Assembly: GCA_008638375.1 (NCBI GenBank)
Contig: CM018032.1
Location: forward strand, 55,473,882 to 55,537,881
DNA from: Nyssa sinensis
Taxonomy: Eukaryota > Streptophyta > Magnoliopsida > Cornales > Nyssaceae
Reading direction: 5' to 3'
Length of the DNA stretch: 64,000 nucleotides
Part shown: piece after piece, positions 24,801 to 33,794 of the stretch
Numbering within the stretch: position 1 is the stretch's first letter
Layout: each line of letters begins with the position of its first letter
Notes under the pieces: generated by a model
What the model saw: the letters and a program-made list of their open reading frames with translations, nothing else
Told to the model about the DNA's origin: nothing
The model's database searches: none
Position numbers and translations under genes: made by a program

Positions 24801-27800
24801 GAGCATAACAGAGAAACTTTGACAACTCCAAAGTTGATGCACAGTTAGTTGAAAGTTCTTCTCGAGTCCTCATTTCATGGGATATTGGATGATAATTATA
24901 GAAGAACTGCAGTTTTTCGATAGTTTTGCACCTTTTTAGGCTTTAAGTTATCATATTCTTTCATGGCCTATTTTGTATACCTAGCTTGCACACTAGCATC
25001 TGCCCCATCCCCTAAAATTGATGCATTTTTCCTTTTTTTGAAAAATAAGAATCATGAGATAAGTATATTATTAAAAGAAAATGGATGAAGCCCGGTACGT
25101 ACACGGGGTATATGGCGACCATAGAAGGCTCAACGCACAAGAAATAAAATCTAGCAGAAAAGTAAAAATGGAGCAATCTCAAGAAAAAAAGAAGCAGAGA
25201 AGATAAAAAAATAATAATAACACCTATATTTAATGAAATTAATAGATGTGGCATAAGAACATGGAAGACAATGAGATAAGAAAACTGAAAGGTTTTATTC
25301 AGCACATGCCTGAGTCTACATGGCCAATGAGTTCTTTGTGAGCAAGAAAGGGTAAGTATTAAACTATCATGAAGTAGAATGTGATGAGATACATTAATTG
25401 AAAGACGTGTTGTTTAGAAAATTACCACGTAACAGCCTTGAACAAGCTCTGTTGGAGAATACCCTTAGTGATGTGGACTGTGGAGTGTAAGTTGGATACT
25501 CTATGAAGAATGGTGATAGCAGCAACATACAAGGTGACCAAAAATGGATGTAGTCCTCTTGCAATACTAATATGATATAGAGCCACCTTTGATGAAAACT
25601 TTTCCCAAAATGGGCTGTCCTTTAAGCATATCATAAATTGTGGTTCAAAGTGGGAATATTTACCCAACTAGTCAGCAGCACACAATGAGTGAGGAGTCAG
25701 TATGAAAAGCGGCAGAAGCTCTTCTTGGGTGGGTTTATCCTTTTCTTTGCAGGAGACCAACTCCTTCTCAATCAAAAAATGGGATAGTACATTGTTTTTA
25801 CTCCAAAAATCTCTATTGGACTGTCCATAAGATGTATGCTGGAAAATCTTTGTGACAGTGATTGGGATCCTTCGAAGGGGGACGTAACAAGGTAGACAAT
25901 AGACAGATCAAGATTGTTTTATTTTTATTTTATTTTTATCAGTAAAATAACTTTAAAGACAAAATGAGCCCCCGGGGGGCTTGCCCATAATTACAAAAGT
26001 ACAAGAGACCGGCTACAAAAATTAAAGCCTAAGATCCCCCAAAAAATCAATGAGCTTCTCTAAATGCATAAGATATTCTTCTTTAATCCAAAAGAACAAA
26101 GTCTTCAAAATATATATATATATATATATATCTTTTAACTTCCAAGGAAGGGATTCCTCCCCATCAAAAACTCTTCTATTTCTCTCCTTCCAAAGTCACC
26201 AAGTGAGGCAAACGGGGCCATTCTCCAAGCAATTCTCAACTCCTTCCTAATTCTACTACACCTCCAACCCAAATAGAGATGCTTCACCTTAACCGGCATT
26301 ACGCATGAACAACCAAAAAATGAGAAGAGAAGGTTCCACATGTCCGAGGCTATCTTACAATGAAGCAAAAGATGATCCACCATCTCTTCCTCCTCTTACA
26401 CAAAGGGCATCCACTCGGAAGGAGGTAAACACCTTATTTTAAGATTGTCCGCCTGCAAAATGGCGTCTCAAGCCGCCCTCCCAAGCAAAAAAGGCAACTT
26501 TTAAAGGCACTCTAGATTTCCACATCAAGCGCCAAGGAAAAGAATAATCCTTCTCATCCACCACCTTCCTATAATAGGATCGAATTGTAAAACTTTCATC
26601 TGCATTACCCTTCCACTCAATTCCATCCGTCCCATCATCCCTCAAAATCACTTTGCTCAAAAACATCATCAACTCCTCAACCTCCCCTAACTCTCAATCA
26701 TCAAAATTTCTCCTAAATTTTGGGCTCCACACCCTTCTTCCCCCTACCAGCGCAATACAATCTGCCACCAAACACTCCCTCTCTGAACCTATGTTAAAAA
26801 GATTTGGAAACTTCTCTTTCAAAACATCTTCCTCATGCCATGAGTCTAAGACTGTTTTATGTATAATTGCACCTCTTGCAAATATTCCAGAATTTCAATG
26901 CTCCATTTCCAGTTGAGCTCATTTTGAAATATCCATTAAGCGACAAGCTACTTTGAGTTGGTAAATAATTTTCAATTAGATATTGATATTGAAAAACCCG
27001 AACTTATTTTTGTTAAACCACCAACTCATCTAGAAACTTAAGTTGTTAGAGAGAGTATAACCTCAGTTACCACAATTCGCTCCCCCCCCTAGCGAATTGC
27101 GAATTGGGATCGCACAATTCAAAACATAGATTGTTAGTAATTTGGAACGCAAGATTTAGCATACCAATCTAAAATATCATAAGTCCCAAAAAAAATCATA
27201 CAACATACAAGAAAATACATACACATCATTGGAATTTTATTTTATAATAGCTTTTAATTCGTTGAAATGTTTTTGGTTTATGTATATACATGCGGATATT
27301 ATTACAAATACAATCAAAAAATATATCACGTTCCAAATAAACGTATTTCGTTCTAACAAAGTGATTCGAAGAAGTCTATCCCTACCGTACCACGTTTTAT
27401 AACAAGTGACGATCCTACGTTCCCGTTCCCGTTCCCAGTTCCACAGTACCATAACGATCCACGTTCTAGGTAACATTTGGTGTAACTCTAATATTATATC
27501 CTCTATCACGCCTCCTCACGTGTGAACAGACTAAGACGATACATGCACAATTCATAGTGATGGTGAGGTTTGAACGCAAGACCTTCTACCTGGTCTAATA
27601 CCATGTTAGATCACCAATTGATTTAAAAGCTTAAGCAGTCAGGATAATGGGCCAACAATGTATATCAAGCTCTCAACAACTCCTCCTATTCAAACCTCAC
27701 AGTCACTCTACAATATGAATTGTGTACTTGTTGGCTGAGTGTGGCCACACGTGAGGGCTGTATTAGAGAATATAACAATCTTGGAAGTAGATTTATAATA

Positions 27801-28227
27801 GGTGGTTAATCTGAATTTCACTCAACTTGAGCTTGGCACCTTAATATTTTGGGAAGACTGGCAAGTTCTTTAATATTCAAGTCATTGATTTTGAGACCTA
27901 ACATTGTGAACTCGCATTACGCATTCAGTGGCATATCGGTGGCTCGTAAAATGTTAAAGGACTTGATATACCTGACTTTCAAAACCTTGCTATCCCTCAG
28001 GTCAAACCAAAATCAACTTGCATGAGCTCAAGGACATTTATACATTTATACAAGATATACACATATATAATTATATATTTATACAACAAAAACTATCCAA
28101 TTCAGCAATTGGGATTACCAGGTTTAGCCAGTGCACTAGTGGCCCTTCCACAAGAAGTGACGGTGACTGTTTGAGAATGATGACGGAGTCGCCTCAACAA
28201 ACCAGCCCCTGCTTGTCGGAGAAACAT
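3801..28227 (-). CDS. TPR (kinesin-light-chain / nephrocystin-3-like) protein, organelle-targeted, 3' end outside window
   Basis: Eight exons join with correct GT-AG sites and phases: 28227-28119, 15751-15560, 15407-15303, 9725-9625, 9114-9036, 6848-6783, 4028-3960, 3857-3801. The start ATG (28227) begins an Arg-rich, acid-free presequence ([19 protein letters not shown]) typical of mitochondrial targeting. Exon 2 holds a linker ending [13 protein letters not shown]. Exons 3-8 hold TPR helices: [80 protein letters not shown] and [19 protein letters not shown]. TPRs act as protein-docking scaffolds; the partner is unknown. About 259 residues are visible; relatives continue, so 3' exons should lie below base 1. 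Exon 2 contains a one-base frameshift (run of four C at 15668-15671, minus-strand GGGG). Dropping one G restores the frame and gives the phase exon 3 needs. Intron 1 spans about 12.4 kb and is packed with retroelements. Confidence 0.92.
4797..5812 (+). mobile_element. L1-type LINE ORF2 reverse transcriptase fragment
   Basis: Broken frames give consecutive plant L1 RT motifs: [16 protein letters not shown], then [20 protein letters not shown] near 5000-5060, then [11 protein letters not shown] near 5405-5435 (a variant of the catalytic FADD box), then [10 protein letters not shown] after 5760. Several stops and frameshifts are present. A SINE interrupts it at 5624-5740. No poly(A) tail is found on this copy. 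Confidence 0.8.
5624..5740 (-). mobile_element. tRNA-derived SINE, best-preserved copy
   Basis: On the minus strand it has a box-A-like segment GTTAGCTTGAGTGGTATC, a spacer, a box-B-like segment GGCTTCAAGTCCCAG, a CA-rich body, and a 3' end TTACCTATC plus a run of about 17 A. L1 RT sequence continues on both sides (to about 5620 and from about 5745), so the SINE landed inside the L1 copy. Its 3' end matches that of the L1 copies in this window (such as the one ending at 8346), the usual sign of a SINE mobilised by that LINE's enzyme. Confidence 0.75.
7009..7044. repeat. T-then-G homopolymer tract
   Basis: A T run of about 21 bases is followed by GGGGGGAGGGGGGGG. Same arrangement as at 2457-2495. 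Confidence 0.85.
7259..7494. repeat. 118-bp tandem duplication
   Basis: 7259-7376 and 7377-7494 are near-identical direct copies (tacagcaaaaatt through gggagccccta/t) with scattered substitutions. An L1 fragment begins immediately after. No coding sense was seen. Confidence 0.85.
7495..8350 (+). mobile_element. L1-type LINE, internally deleted 3' copy
   Basis: Relics of RT ([20 protein letters not shown] near 7660-7720, TYLGLPLG-like near 7850, then LAGWKR-like) are joined near 7970 directly to the ORF2 C-terminus. A long 3' UTR follows with GGGTTTGCCCCCCTCGAGCG and the end CTTTTACTGATCAAAAAA at 8346. The zf-RVT central part is missing, so it is deleted as well as mutated. Antisense to the TPR gene. 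Confidence 0.75.
8885..8955 (+). repeat. Terminus of a dispersed repeat (copy 1)
   Basis: The stretch with GCAATTCGCTAGAGGG and GCGAATTGTGGTAACT reappears in reverse complement at 27060-27130. This marks the end of a repeat family in opposite orientations. Class unknown. Confidence 0.45.
10168..10193. repeat. T-then-G homopolymer tract
   Basis: Twelve T, then GGGGGTGGGGGGGG. Third occurrence of the T/G arrangement. Confidence 0.8.
10430..11480 (+). mobile_element. L1-type LINE ORF2 C-terminus (zf-RVT) and 3' UTR
   Basis: A single frame from about 10548 to 11006 encodes the zf-RVT region: [27 protein letters not shown], then [12 protein letters not shown] and [22 protein letters not shown]. 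After a stop at 11004-11006 the Cys/His part continues in another frame ([19 protein letters not shown]). The 3' UTR ends near ATGCCATTACTGATAATAAATAAATAAA. This is the longest uninterrupted LINE frame in the window, but endonuclease and RT are absent. Confidence 0.85.
12065..12478 (+). mobile_element. L1-type LINE 3' end
   Basis: The frame 12073-12303 shows the extreme C-terminus of L1 ORF2 ([20 protein letters not shown]). The 3' UTR follows with TTCGCCCCCCCTCGGGCGAT and the end ACTATACCTATCAAAATA. It is 5'-truncated and very close in structure to the copies ending at 8346 and 11480. Confidence 0.8.
13471..14990 (-). mobile_element. L1-type LINE, 5'-truncated, interrupted
   Basis: On the minus strand the poly(A) tail is at 13471-13487. 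Upstream come the ORF2 C-terminus ([17 protein letters not shown], 13745-13960), a middle part (14081-14557: [21 protein letters not shown], then [20 protein letters not shown]), and RT relics with an [14 protein letters not shown] box near 14800. Stops and frameshifts are numerous. It is interrupted near the tail by an RTE-type end (13503-13558) and near 14030-14120 by unrelated sequence containing a GGGGGGCG motif. Confidence 0.82.
13503..13558 (+). mobile_element. Short RTE-type LINE (or RTE-tailed SINE) end with 15-bp target duplication
   Basis: The segment GACCCCAAATAATTGGGG plus TAAGGCTTTGTTGTG is the conserved 3' end of plant RTE-clade elements, ending in a (TTGAG)n repeat. It is flanked by GATAAGTAATATATG (13488-13502) and GATAAGTAATATGTG (13559-13573), 14 of 15 identical. 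So it inserted into the tail of the L1 copy. Confidence 0.7.
14991..15013. repeat. (GA)n microsatellite
   Basis: A perfect GA run at the 5' edge of the L1 copy, inside intron 2 of the TPR gene... position 14991-15013 lies between exon 3 and exon 4, so it is intron 3 DNA. Confidence 0.85.
15881..16137. repeat. Diverged tandem duplication, spacing 169 bp
   Basis: 15881-15970 and 16050-16137 share a common order (aaaatacgttattaatctata, 'ctggagtg', 'actttctctcagaaatag'). A second small duplication of about 41 bp (aaacacaggaaaggg) follows at 16155-16235. Non-coding, within TPR intron 1. Confidence 0.7.
16860..16935 (-). mobile_element. tRNA-derived SINE, 5'-truncated
   Basis: Minus strand: AGGTCTAAGTCCCACTCGGG (box-B region), then GACATGGGGGTGTGTGT and GTACTTGCC followed by A's. 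Same family as 5624-5740 but lacking a recognisable box A. Confidence 0.6.
16940..18840. other. TPR intron 1 DNA without recognised features
   Basis: AT-rich sequence with no convincing exon, tail or repeat. Some phrases near 17640-17830 look like old repeat debris, but I cannot classify them. Confidence 0.4.
18853..21890 (-). mobile_element. Non-autonomous L1 deletion derivative (ORF1 fused to ORF2 C-terminus)
   Basis: Minus strand, tail at 18853-18866. From the 5' side: a probable 5' UTR (about 21730-21890), and ORF1 relics of the DUF4283/gag-like type at 21740-20050 ([34 protein letters not shown], then [17 protein letters not shown]). These are followed almost at once, from about 19945, by the ORF2 C-terminus ([17 protein letters not shown], then [19 protein letters not shown] near 19700, then [20 protein letters not shown] near 19400). 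The roughly 3 kb endonuclease-RT core is missing. Stops are present throughout. A foldback element interrupts ORF1 at 21026-21694. Confidence 0.78.
21026..21694. mobile_element. hAT-like foldback MITE with 8-bp target duplication
   Basis: Terminal inverted repeats CAAGGATCAAAAT / ATTTTGATCCTTG are flanked by the direct repeat ACCACATC (21018-21025 and 21695-21702). Subterminal regions carry many GAAACGGAAACGTTTCGG-like motifs in both orientations. Eight-base duplications and a CAAGG terminus fit hAT elements. Removing the element and one duplication rejoins the L1 ORF1 frame (FDVV then EVSDKGEMF), which confirms the boundaries. It has no transposase ORF. Confidence 0.85.
22591..24543 (+). mobile_element. 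Poly(A)-tailed, apparently non-coding retroelement with internal tandem repeats
   Basis: A segment richer in G+C than its surroundings ends in CTTAACTTACC plus a run of A. It is flanked by GTTCATGATT at 22581-22590 and 24544-24553, a plausible target duplication. The ending and the GGGCTTCCGCCTC motif before it resemble L1 3' ends. No frame gives a recognisable protein. Three diverged internal repeats start at CCATGG positions 22920, 23263 and 23614 (spacing 343 and 351), each followed by a 'GTGCTTCAAGTCA' / 'GGGGTTT' pattern. Confidence 0.65.
25034..25310 (-). mobile_element. Possible L1 3' end remnant
   Basis: Minus strand has a run of A at 25034-25040 preceded by a GGGCTTCATCC-like 3' UTR motif and ACCCCGTGTACG. 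Similar in layout to other L1 ends here, but no protein remnant is recognised. Confidence 0.35.
25923..26848 (-). mobile_element. 5'-truncated L1-type LINE with target duplication
   Basis: Minus strand encodes zf-[21 protein letters not shown] (26439-26672 frame), then [20 protein letters not shown] (26135-26383 frame), then a 3' UTR with GGGCAAGCCCCCCGGGGGCT and an A/T-rich tail. AGATTGTTTTAT (25911-25922) and AGACTGTTTTAT (26849-26860) flank it, 11 of 12 identical, which dates the insertion as a single event with 5' truncation. A (TA)n run lies at 26109-26131. Confidence 0.82.
27060..27130 (-). repeat. Terminus of a dispersed repeat (copy 2)
   Basis: Reverse complement of the 8885-8955 motif, including a C run opposite the AGAGGG of copy 1. 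Class unknown. Confidence 0.45.
27488..27780. repeat. Palindromic element of about 290 bp
   Basis: Arms of about 95 bp, 27488-27580 and 27690-27780, are inverted copies sharing TCACGTGTG, CACAATTCATA and GTGAGGTTTGAA in the same order. The centre holds an 'ataccatgttagatcacc' phrase resembling a Met-tRNA primer-binding context. Could be a foldback element or two LTR ends in inverted order. Confidence 0.6.
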
Positions 28228-28252
28228 TGTTGTCGACCCTAGAAAGAGAATC

Positions 28253-28278
28253 CAGAGAGAGAGAGAGAGAGAGAGAGA
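28253..28278 (-). repeat. (CT)n tract in the TPR gene 5' leader
   Basis: A GA run on the plus strand, i.e. CT on the coding strand, lies about 25 bases upstream of the ATG. CT/GA leaders are common in plant genes and can bind BBR/BPC (GAGA-type) factors. A TATA-like ATATATAAAT lies near 28402-28413. Confidence 0.5.
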
Positions 28279-28410
28279 CAGCACTCCTCTGTTGTGATTC
28301 TTGAATTTATTCGATTTTAGTTTTCTTTCCCCTTGCTTTTGGGTTTAAACCATAAACCCTCCGGGTAAGATGCGATGTGGCGGTGGATACATTTATGCAG
28401 TAATATATAA

Positions 28411-28670
28411 ATCACGTCGAAATCGGGTGAATTGGACGAATATAATTTTTTTTTTTTTTGAAAGATATGATTTTTATTTTTATTTTATGAATATTGTGAA
28501 AGAGTTTACGCGTGCAAATGAAACTTATCGCATGACCACACCCTAGGTGGTGTGTGTGTGTGTATATATATATATGTGTGTATATATATAAATAAAAAAT
28601 TCAGGTCGAAATCAGGTGAATTTGATGAATATGAATTTTTTTTTAAAAAAAGATATGATATTTATTTTCT
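28411..28670. repeat. Diverged direct duplication upstream of the TPR gene
   Basis: 28411-28480 and 28604-28665 share 'gtcgaaatc(g/a)ggtgaatt' followed by a T run and 'agatatga'. A (GT)n(TA)n microsatellite lies between them (28545-28590). Confidence 0.6.
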
Positions 28671-28679
28671 TAAACCTAC

Positions 28680-30880
28680 TATTTTCTAGCATGGAAAAAA
28701 AATCTTTACACAAAGACACATATCTAATTTAGGTTGTTATCCATAAATATAACTTATATGGGGTGAATAGAATTATGTGGCAACTTTTTGAATTAATTTT
28801 TAATTCAAAATTAATCTACAAAGAAATTTATTTCACAAATAAGAATAAAGTATTCAACAGTAAAATGAAACATGTGATGGAAATAAAATAGAGAGAGATC
28901 AAATACAATGAGTTGTATAGAAACCAAGTAAAAAATTGGCTTTTTACTTTTCAGGAGTTGCACTGATCCTTTTACAGTGTCTTGAGATAAGAAAGTTATT
29001 TTTGTACAAAGAAATAACTTTCTTAGTGAGTTGTATATACAAATGAAAGTTCACTCTATAGTATTTACAAATGATTGAACAATTAGGCTCAATAAAATAT
29101 TTTTGCTGTAATTACATTTACATATCATGTGATATTTGACAATTATTAGAATTTCTCATTTGATTTTTGATATTACGCCGACTTTCTTTGTCATAATTGT
29201 TAGGAAATAGACTAACTTTTATTGTGATATCTGATAATTATAAAGACCTCAATTGCTATCTTTAAAAGGATAAAAAAGGTCAATGTAACACAAAGGTAAT
29301 TTAGTCATGTGAAAAAAACTGTTAAAATCCAAACACCATCATTAACTTATTTTGTACCGAATAAAAAAAATATGTATATTATTAATATAACAAATGATAA
29401 ATTGATGAAATTTAGGAAAATACAACAGAAGTCCATACAATTGTCAAGTAAGGAGATCAGTTTAATTATTCCCAGATTTTTCTTAGAGAATATAACTCAA
29501 TAAGTGATCAATGATTTATTGGTAGCATCCGCTTTGTGTTTATAACTCAATCACATGTAATGTGTGATAATTATGTATCTCGAGATCAATCTAATTCTAG
29601 AAATTAGTCAATCGATTTTTGCCACAATCAAAATAAAAATTTTAGTTCATTTAGATTGATCGACTGACAAAAACTTTTAGTCAATTAATTATCACATAAT
29701 CAAATTTTCAATTTAAACTCTTCGTCATTTAGTTGATTGATTCTTAACATCGGTCCACTAATTCTTCCATAATCAAAATACCAAATTTGACTCTCGTCTA
29801 TAATTCTTAAATGATAAGTCGACTAATTTTTATAAAATCAAATTTTCAGTTTTGGATTCAATAATTAGTTGACCAATATAATAGGATTGGTAGATTGATT
29901 TTTCACATATCCTTTTATGTTCATCTTTTTTTCTTTTTTCTTTTTTTGGATAATCCAAGTATCTCAATCTTTTCAGTTTATAATTAGTCAAAAACTAATT
30001 TTGAAGGTGTCAATCCTATCACCCACAAACGAGAACATTATTTAAAGCGCGGTACTTACCAGCTGAAAAATCGAATTCGAGACCATGGGCCTACGAAAAG
30101 AAGTGAAAATTAACTATATTTCAGAATTATATCAGTAGACTGATCCAATCCATTGGTCAATTAACTGTATCCATAGCCTTTTTACTCAGTTTACCATGAT
30201 ACTTCAGTTTATTCATTTTCTCAAAGAGTTAATTTCAACAAGTCTTTGTGTTTAGTTTTCTCATGGAGGTAATTTCAATAAGCCTTTACGTGGCCAGTTT
30301 AGCACACCACTTTAGAATTTTGTTATCATCAAAATTATCATCGATTAAAATATTAACGCTAACAATTTTATAAGAAAGCTTTTATTGAAAATTAATATTA
30401 AAAAAAACTCTTCTTTTATATTAGTAAAAAATTAATAGTATCAATATCTTTATATCTCACACACACACACACACACACACGTATGCATGTCTATTTATTT
30501 TAATCATCAATATATTTATATCATATTAAATAATAACATTATTTATTATTCACTGTGCAATGAAATTGGTTCAAAAAATAATTAATAAAAAATATTAAAT
30601 ATCTTTATGTTATCTTTTTGTAATGTTTAGAGATCTTTCTTCAAATAAACCAAAAAAGAAAAGAAAAAAAGTAATCTAAGAATATGAGAATAGCATTTGA
30701 TGATGTTGATGATGATATCGATGATAATGAAATGAAAATGAGATAGATTATAGGAACGAATAATTTTGAATTTTGTCTGTAAATTTTGATGTCAGTGAAT
30801 TATACTGGAAATCCAGATTACCAAATTTTGATTTGAAATTTGTAATATTTACAAATCTTGATTCTTTTATGAGATAGAAT
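28680..30880. other. AT-rich intergenic DNA
   Basis: No protein-coding exon, recognisable element or RNA gene seen. Contains a (CA)n microsatellite at about 30459-30481. Confidence 0.5.
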
Positions 30881-30889
30881 TTAAGATGA

Positions 30890-30975
30890 TTTTTTTTTTA
30901 TAAGTAAGTTAAAATGTTATTGTGGGGGAAAGAGTTTAGCCACCCTTGTATTTCAAGCAAGGCCACGAACTGACG
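30890..30975 (-). mobile_element. L1 3' tail fragment
   Basis: T run then ATAAGTAAGTTAAAATG on the plus strand: in reverse, the family ending ACTTACTTATAAAAA. Only the last 80 bases or so are recognisable. Confidence 0.45.
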
Positions 30976-31086
30976 GCAATGCCTTCAAAAAGTGGATAAA
31001 AGTTATCATGACAAACACGAATTCTAGCACCAAATCCTACTCTTGAGCAAAAAACTGAAATCAAAATAAGGTTTTTTTTTTTTGTG

Positions 31087-31587
31087 TAAATTATATTGAT
31101 ATTTTTTAATATTTATGACAATTACATTGATATTTTTTAATATTTTTGAAATTATATTGACCATCCTTACTTTATAAAATAATATACCAATACTTCATTC
31201 CTATCAATTCTTTTTCTTCAAAATAACGAAATTATCCATTTTATTTATTTATTTTTATATTTTTCAAATTTTGACTAATTTATTCTAATTTTTTTAAAGT
31301 TTTATTTTTTTAACTTTAAAACAAATTTAAGGTAAATAACTTATTTTTATTTTATATAAAAATAAATTTGAGATTTTATCAATATTCATTTGAAAAATGA
31401 AAAAAAAATTGGTCAAGATTTAAAAAATTGAAAAAAAATTATAAAAGATGTAGTTTTATCATTTTGAAGCAAAAACTTGACTGAAGAGAGGTATTTGTAT
31501 ATTATTTTATAAAGTAAGAGAGATTAATGTAATTTCAAAAATTTCACAAGAAGTCAGTATAATTGTCATAAATCTCAAAAAATATCA

Positions 31588-31594
<7 letters not shown>
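31087..31594. mobile_element. Foldback MITE family 1, copy A
   Basis: The ends are inverted copies: left 'tgacaattacattgatattt', right in reverse 'tgacaattatactgacttc'. Subterminal 'gaaattatattgac' motifs are also inverted. The centre has T-rich and A-rich halves. Copies C (49974-50489) and D (54637-55010) share both arms and the 'tttcaaaatga(t)aaaatt' segment. Confidence 0.75.

Positions 31595-31640
<46 letters not shown>
31592..31640. repeat. (AT)n microsatellite
   Basis: About 49 bases of uninterrupted AT, directly at the right end of foldback copy A. Confidence 0.9.
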
Positions 31641-31644
<4 letters not shown>

Positions 31645-32232
31645 ACCTCTTATCACTTTCTATCCAATCATGTAATTGAACACCTCTAATGGCCAAAGGA
31701 TCATATCATGGTAAATTCTCCTATACTTAGGTAAGGCCGACTCTTCATATAAATTTGATAAATTTAAGATCGTTGAAATATTTTGCTTGCGACAGTAAAG
31801 GATGCAGTCAGGGAGTGGCTAAGATGGGCTGTAGCCCTCTCCAAAATTTGACCCAAAAAATGTTATTAGTGAAATTCTTGCATTTTGTAAAATAAGTTCA
31901 TCCCAAATTTTTACCCTAACCCAATTTTTACTTTTCATTTCTTACTTTTTATCTCAAAATTTTAACCCAACCCTTGGCGACAGTCTTAAAAGCCACTAAC
32001 AAGGATTTTGAAAAATTGGCTAAACGTTATTTATCTAAAAGGACAAGCCCAGACCTCCCCCTCTCCAACTATTTCTCACTCACATGGTTAACAAGTCAAT
32101 TTAATATCATTTAAAGTATGTTAAATAATTAATTTTTTAATTACATGTTGTCTAGATTATTGAAAGCAATAGAGAAAAAAATAATATATAAAACTGATAC
32201 ACATTCATTATCTCACACCAACTTGCAGCAGG

Positions 32233-32316
32233 GCGATTCCAACAACCCTTTCTAGGTAGTTGAGGAATCGAAGAGCGATTCCACCAACCCTTTTTTAGGT
32301 AGTTGAGGAATCGAAG
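32233..32316. repeat. 42-bp tandem duplication
   Basis: Two copies of GCGATTCCAACAACCC...GAGGAATCGAAGA, at 32233 and 32275, differing at a few positions. Confidence 0.85.
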
Positions 32317-32463
32317 ACATTGAAACTTTCAGTGAAGACTGCTTGCTGCCAAGGCATTTCAACAATGAGATAATATATTATGGTTATTTGCATCCATGGA
32401 GGAGATACAAGCTTTGTTCGCGCATGTGAGCGACAGCGTCCCAAGAGCTCCTCGAATTTTTCA

Positions 32464-32465
<2 letters not shown>

Positions 32466-32507
<42 letters not shown>
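32466..32507. repeat. (TA)n microsatellite
   Basis: Uninterrupted TA run of about 42 bases. Confidence 0.9.
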
Positions 32508-32509
<2 letters not shown>

Positions 32510-32726
32510 GTATCGAGACGATGCTTGTAATAATTAGGATTGCACGCAACTGCAAAGAAGGTTTGGCTCTAAATGAATCTGAGCCGAGTTAAATAGTGAC
32601 CTTTTCAAGCTTAAATTTATTAAAATAAATAAATTTTAAATTATGTTGATATTCGATTTGTTAGTTTTAATTTTGGCGAATTGAATTCAAGTAACTTAAA
32701 TTTTTAACATCTTTTAAATTTTTTAA

Positions 32727-33125
32727 AATTTTATTGACTTCTTTTACTTTTATTTACAAATTATAAATATTCATTCCAGTCAATTTTTTTAAAAGTACAA
32801 AATTGTTTTTTTATTTACATTTTTAAAAATTTTGAACAATTTTCTTTTCATTTTCAAATAGTTATCGATTAAATTTTAAATTTGTTTTTATATAAATAAA
32901 AATAAGTTATTTACCTCAATTTTTTTTTATATATAAACTATTTTTAAAAATAAAAGTTACAAAAAATGGTAAACATTGAAAAAAAAAAAAAGTTCATAAA
33001 AGAGACAATTTTCTCATTTTGAAAAAAAAAAAACTGGAAGAATATTTATAGTATATCAAAAATTTCACAAATTTAGGAATGTCAAAAACCATAAGAGAAG
33101 GTCATTGTAATTGTAAAAATCTCTA
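32727..33125. mobile_element. Foldback MITE family 1, degenerate copy B
   Basis: Retains 'ttattgacttctttt', the 'tttttaaaagtacaaaattg' region and a right arm with 'gtcattgtaattgtaaaaa'. Weaker than copies A, C and D. Confidence 0.45.
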
Positions 33126-33794
33126 TATTTTATCTAATTTTTTTATATAATATTAATCTACTCATTGACTTATTATTGATCTACTCATTGACTTATAGTC
33201 AAACTTAGACCGAACTCAATAATTATTAAAAAATCTCTATTTAAGTCTGATTTATTTATATCACAAACAGATTTTAAATAAGTCTGTAACAATTGAATTG
33301 ATTTGGTGTTGAAATCAAATAGCTCAAATAGCTGGCCACTTTTACATCACCAAACAAGGGGTGTGTGATCAGGGGAGCAGGAAAACAAGATAACGCATGG
33401 GTCTGAAGCCAACAACTTGATTGCTTTCTATGAAAGAAACTCAAGCCAAAACAAAATAATTGAGAATGACAAGCAAATGTCATTTAACCACTCCATTTGC
33501 ACACAAGACAATAAATCTCACCTCATACCAACAATAACAATCAACCCTTTCATAATATTATTAATATAAATGTTACTGTTATTTAACAGAGGTAAAAATC
33601 ACAAGGCAAGAAAGGGCCAACCTTGCAAATAGAAATTAAAAGACAAACAAAACAGCCAAACTTTAAAAGACAAGCTACTTGAATATGAAGTAAATGGAAG
33701 GGCTGTTCTGAAATACAATTCTTATCTTATCAAATGAACCACCAAGGCAAGGAACAGCAGTAAAATCTTAAACTGAGTTTAGCTGAGCACACAA

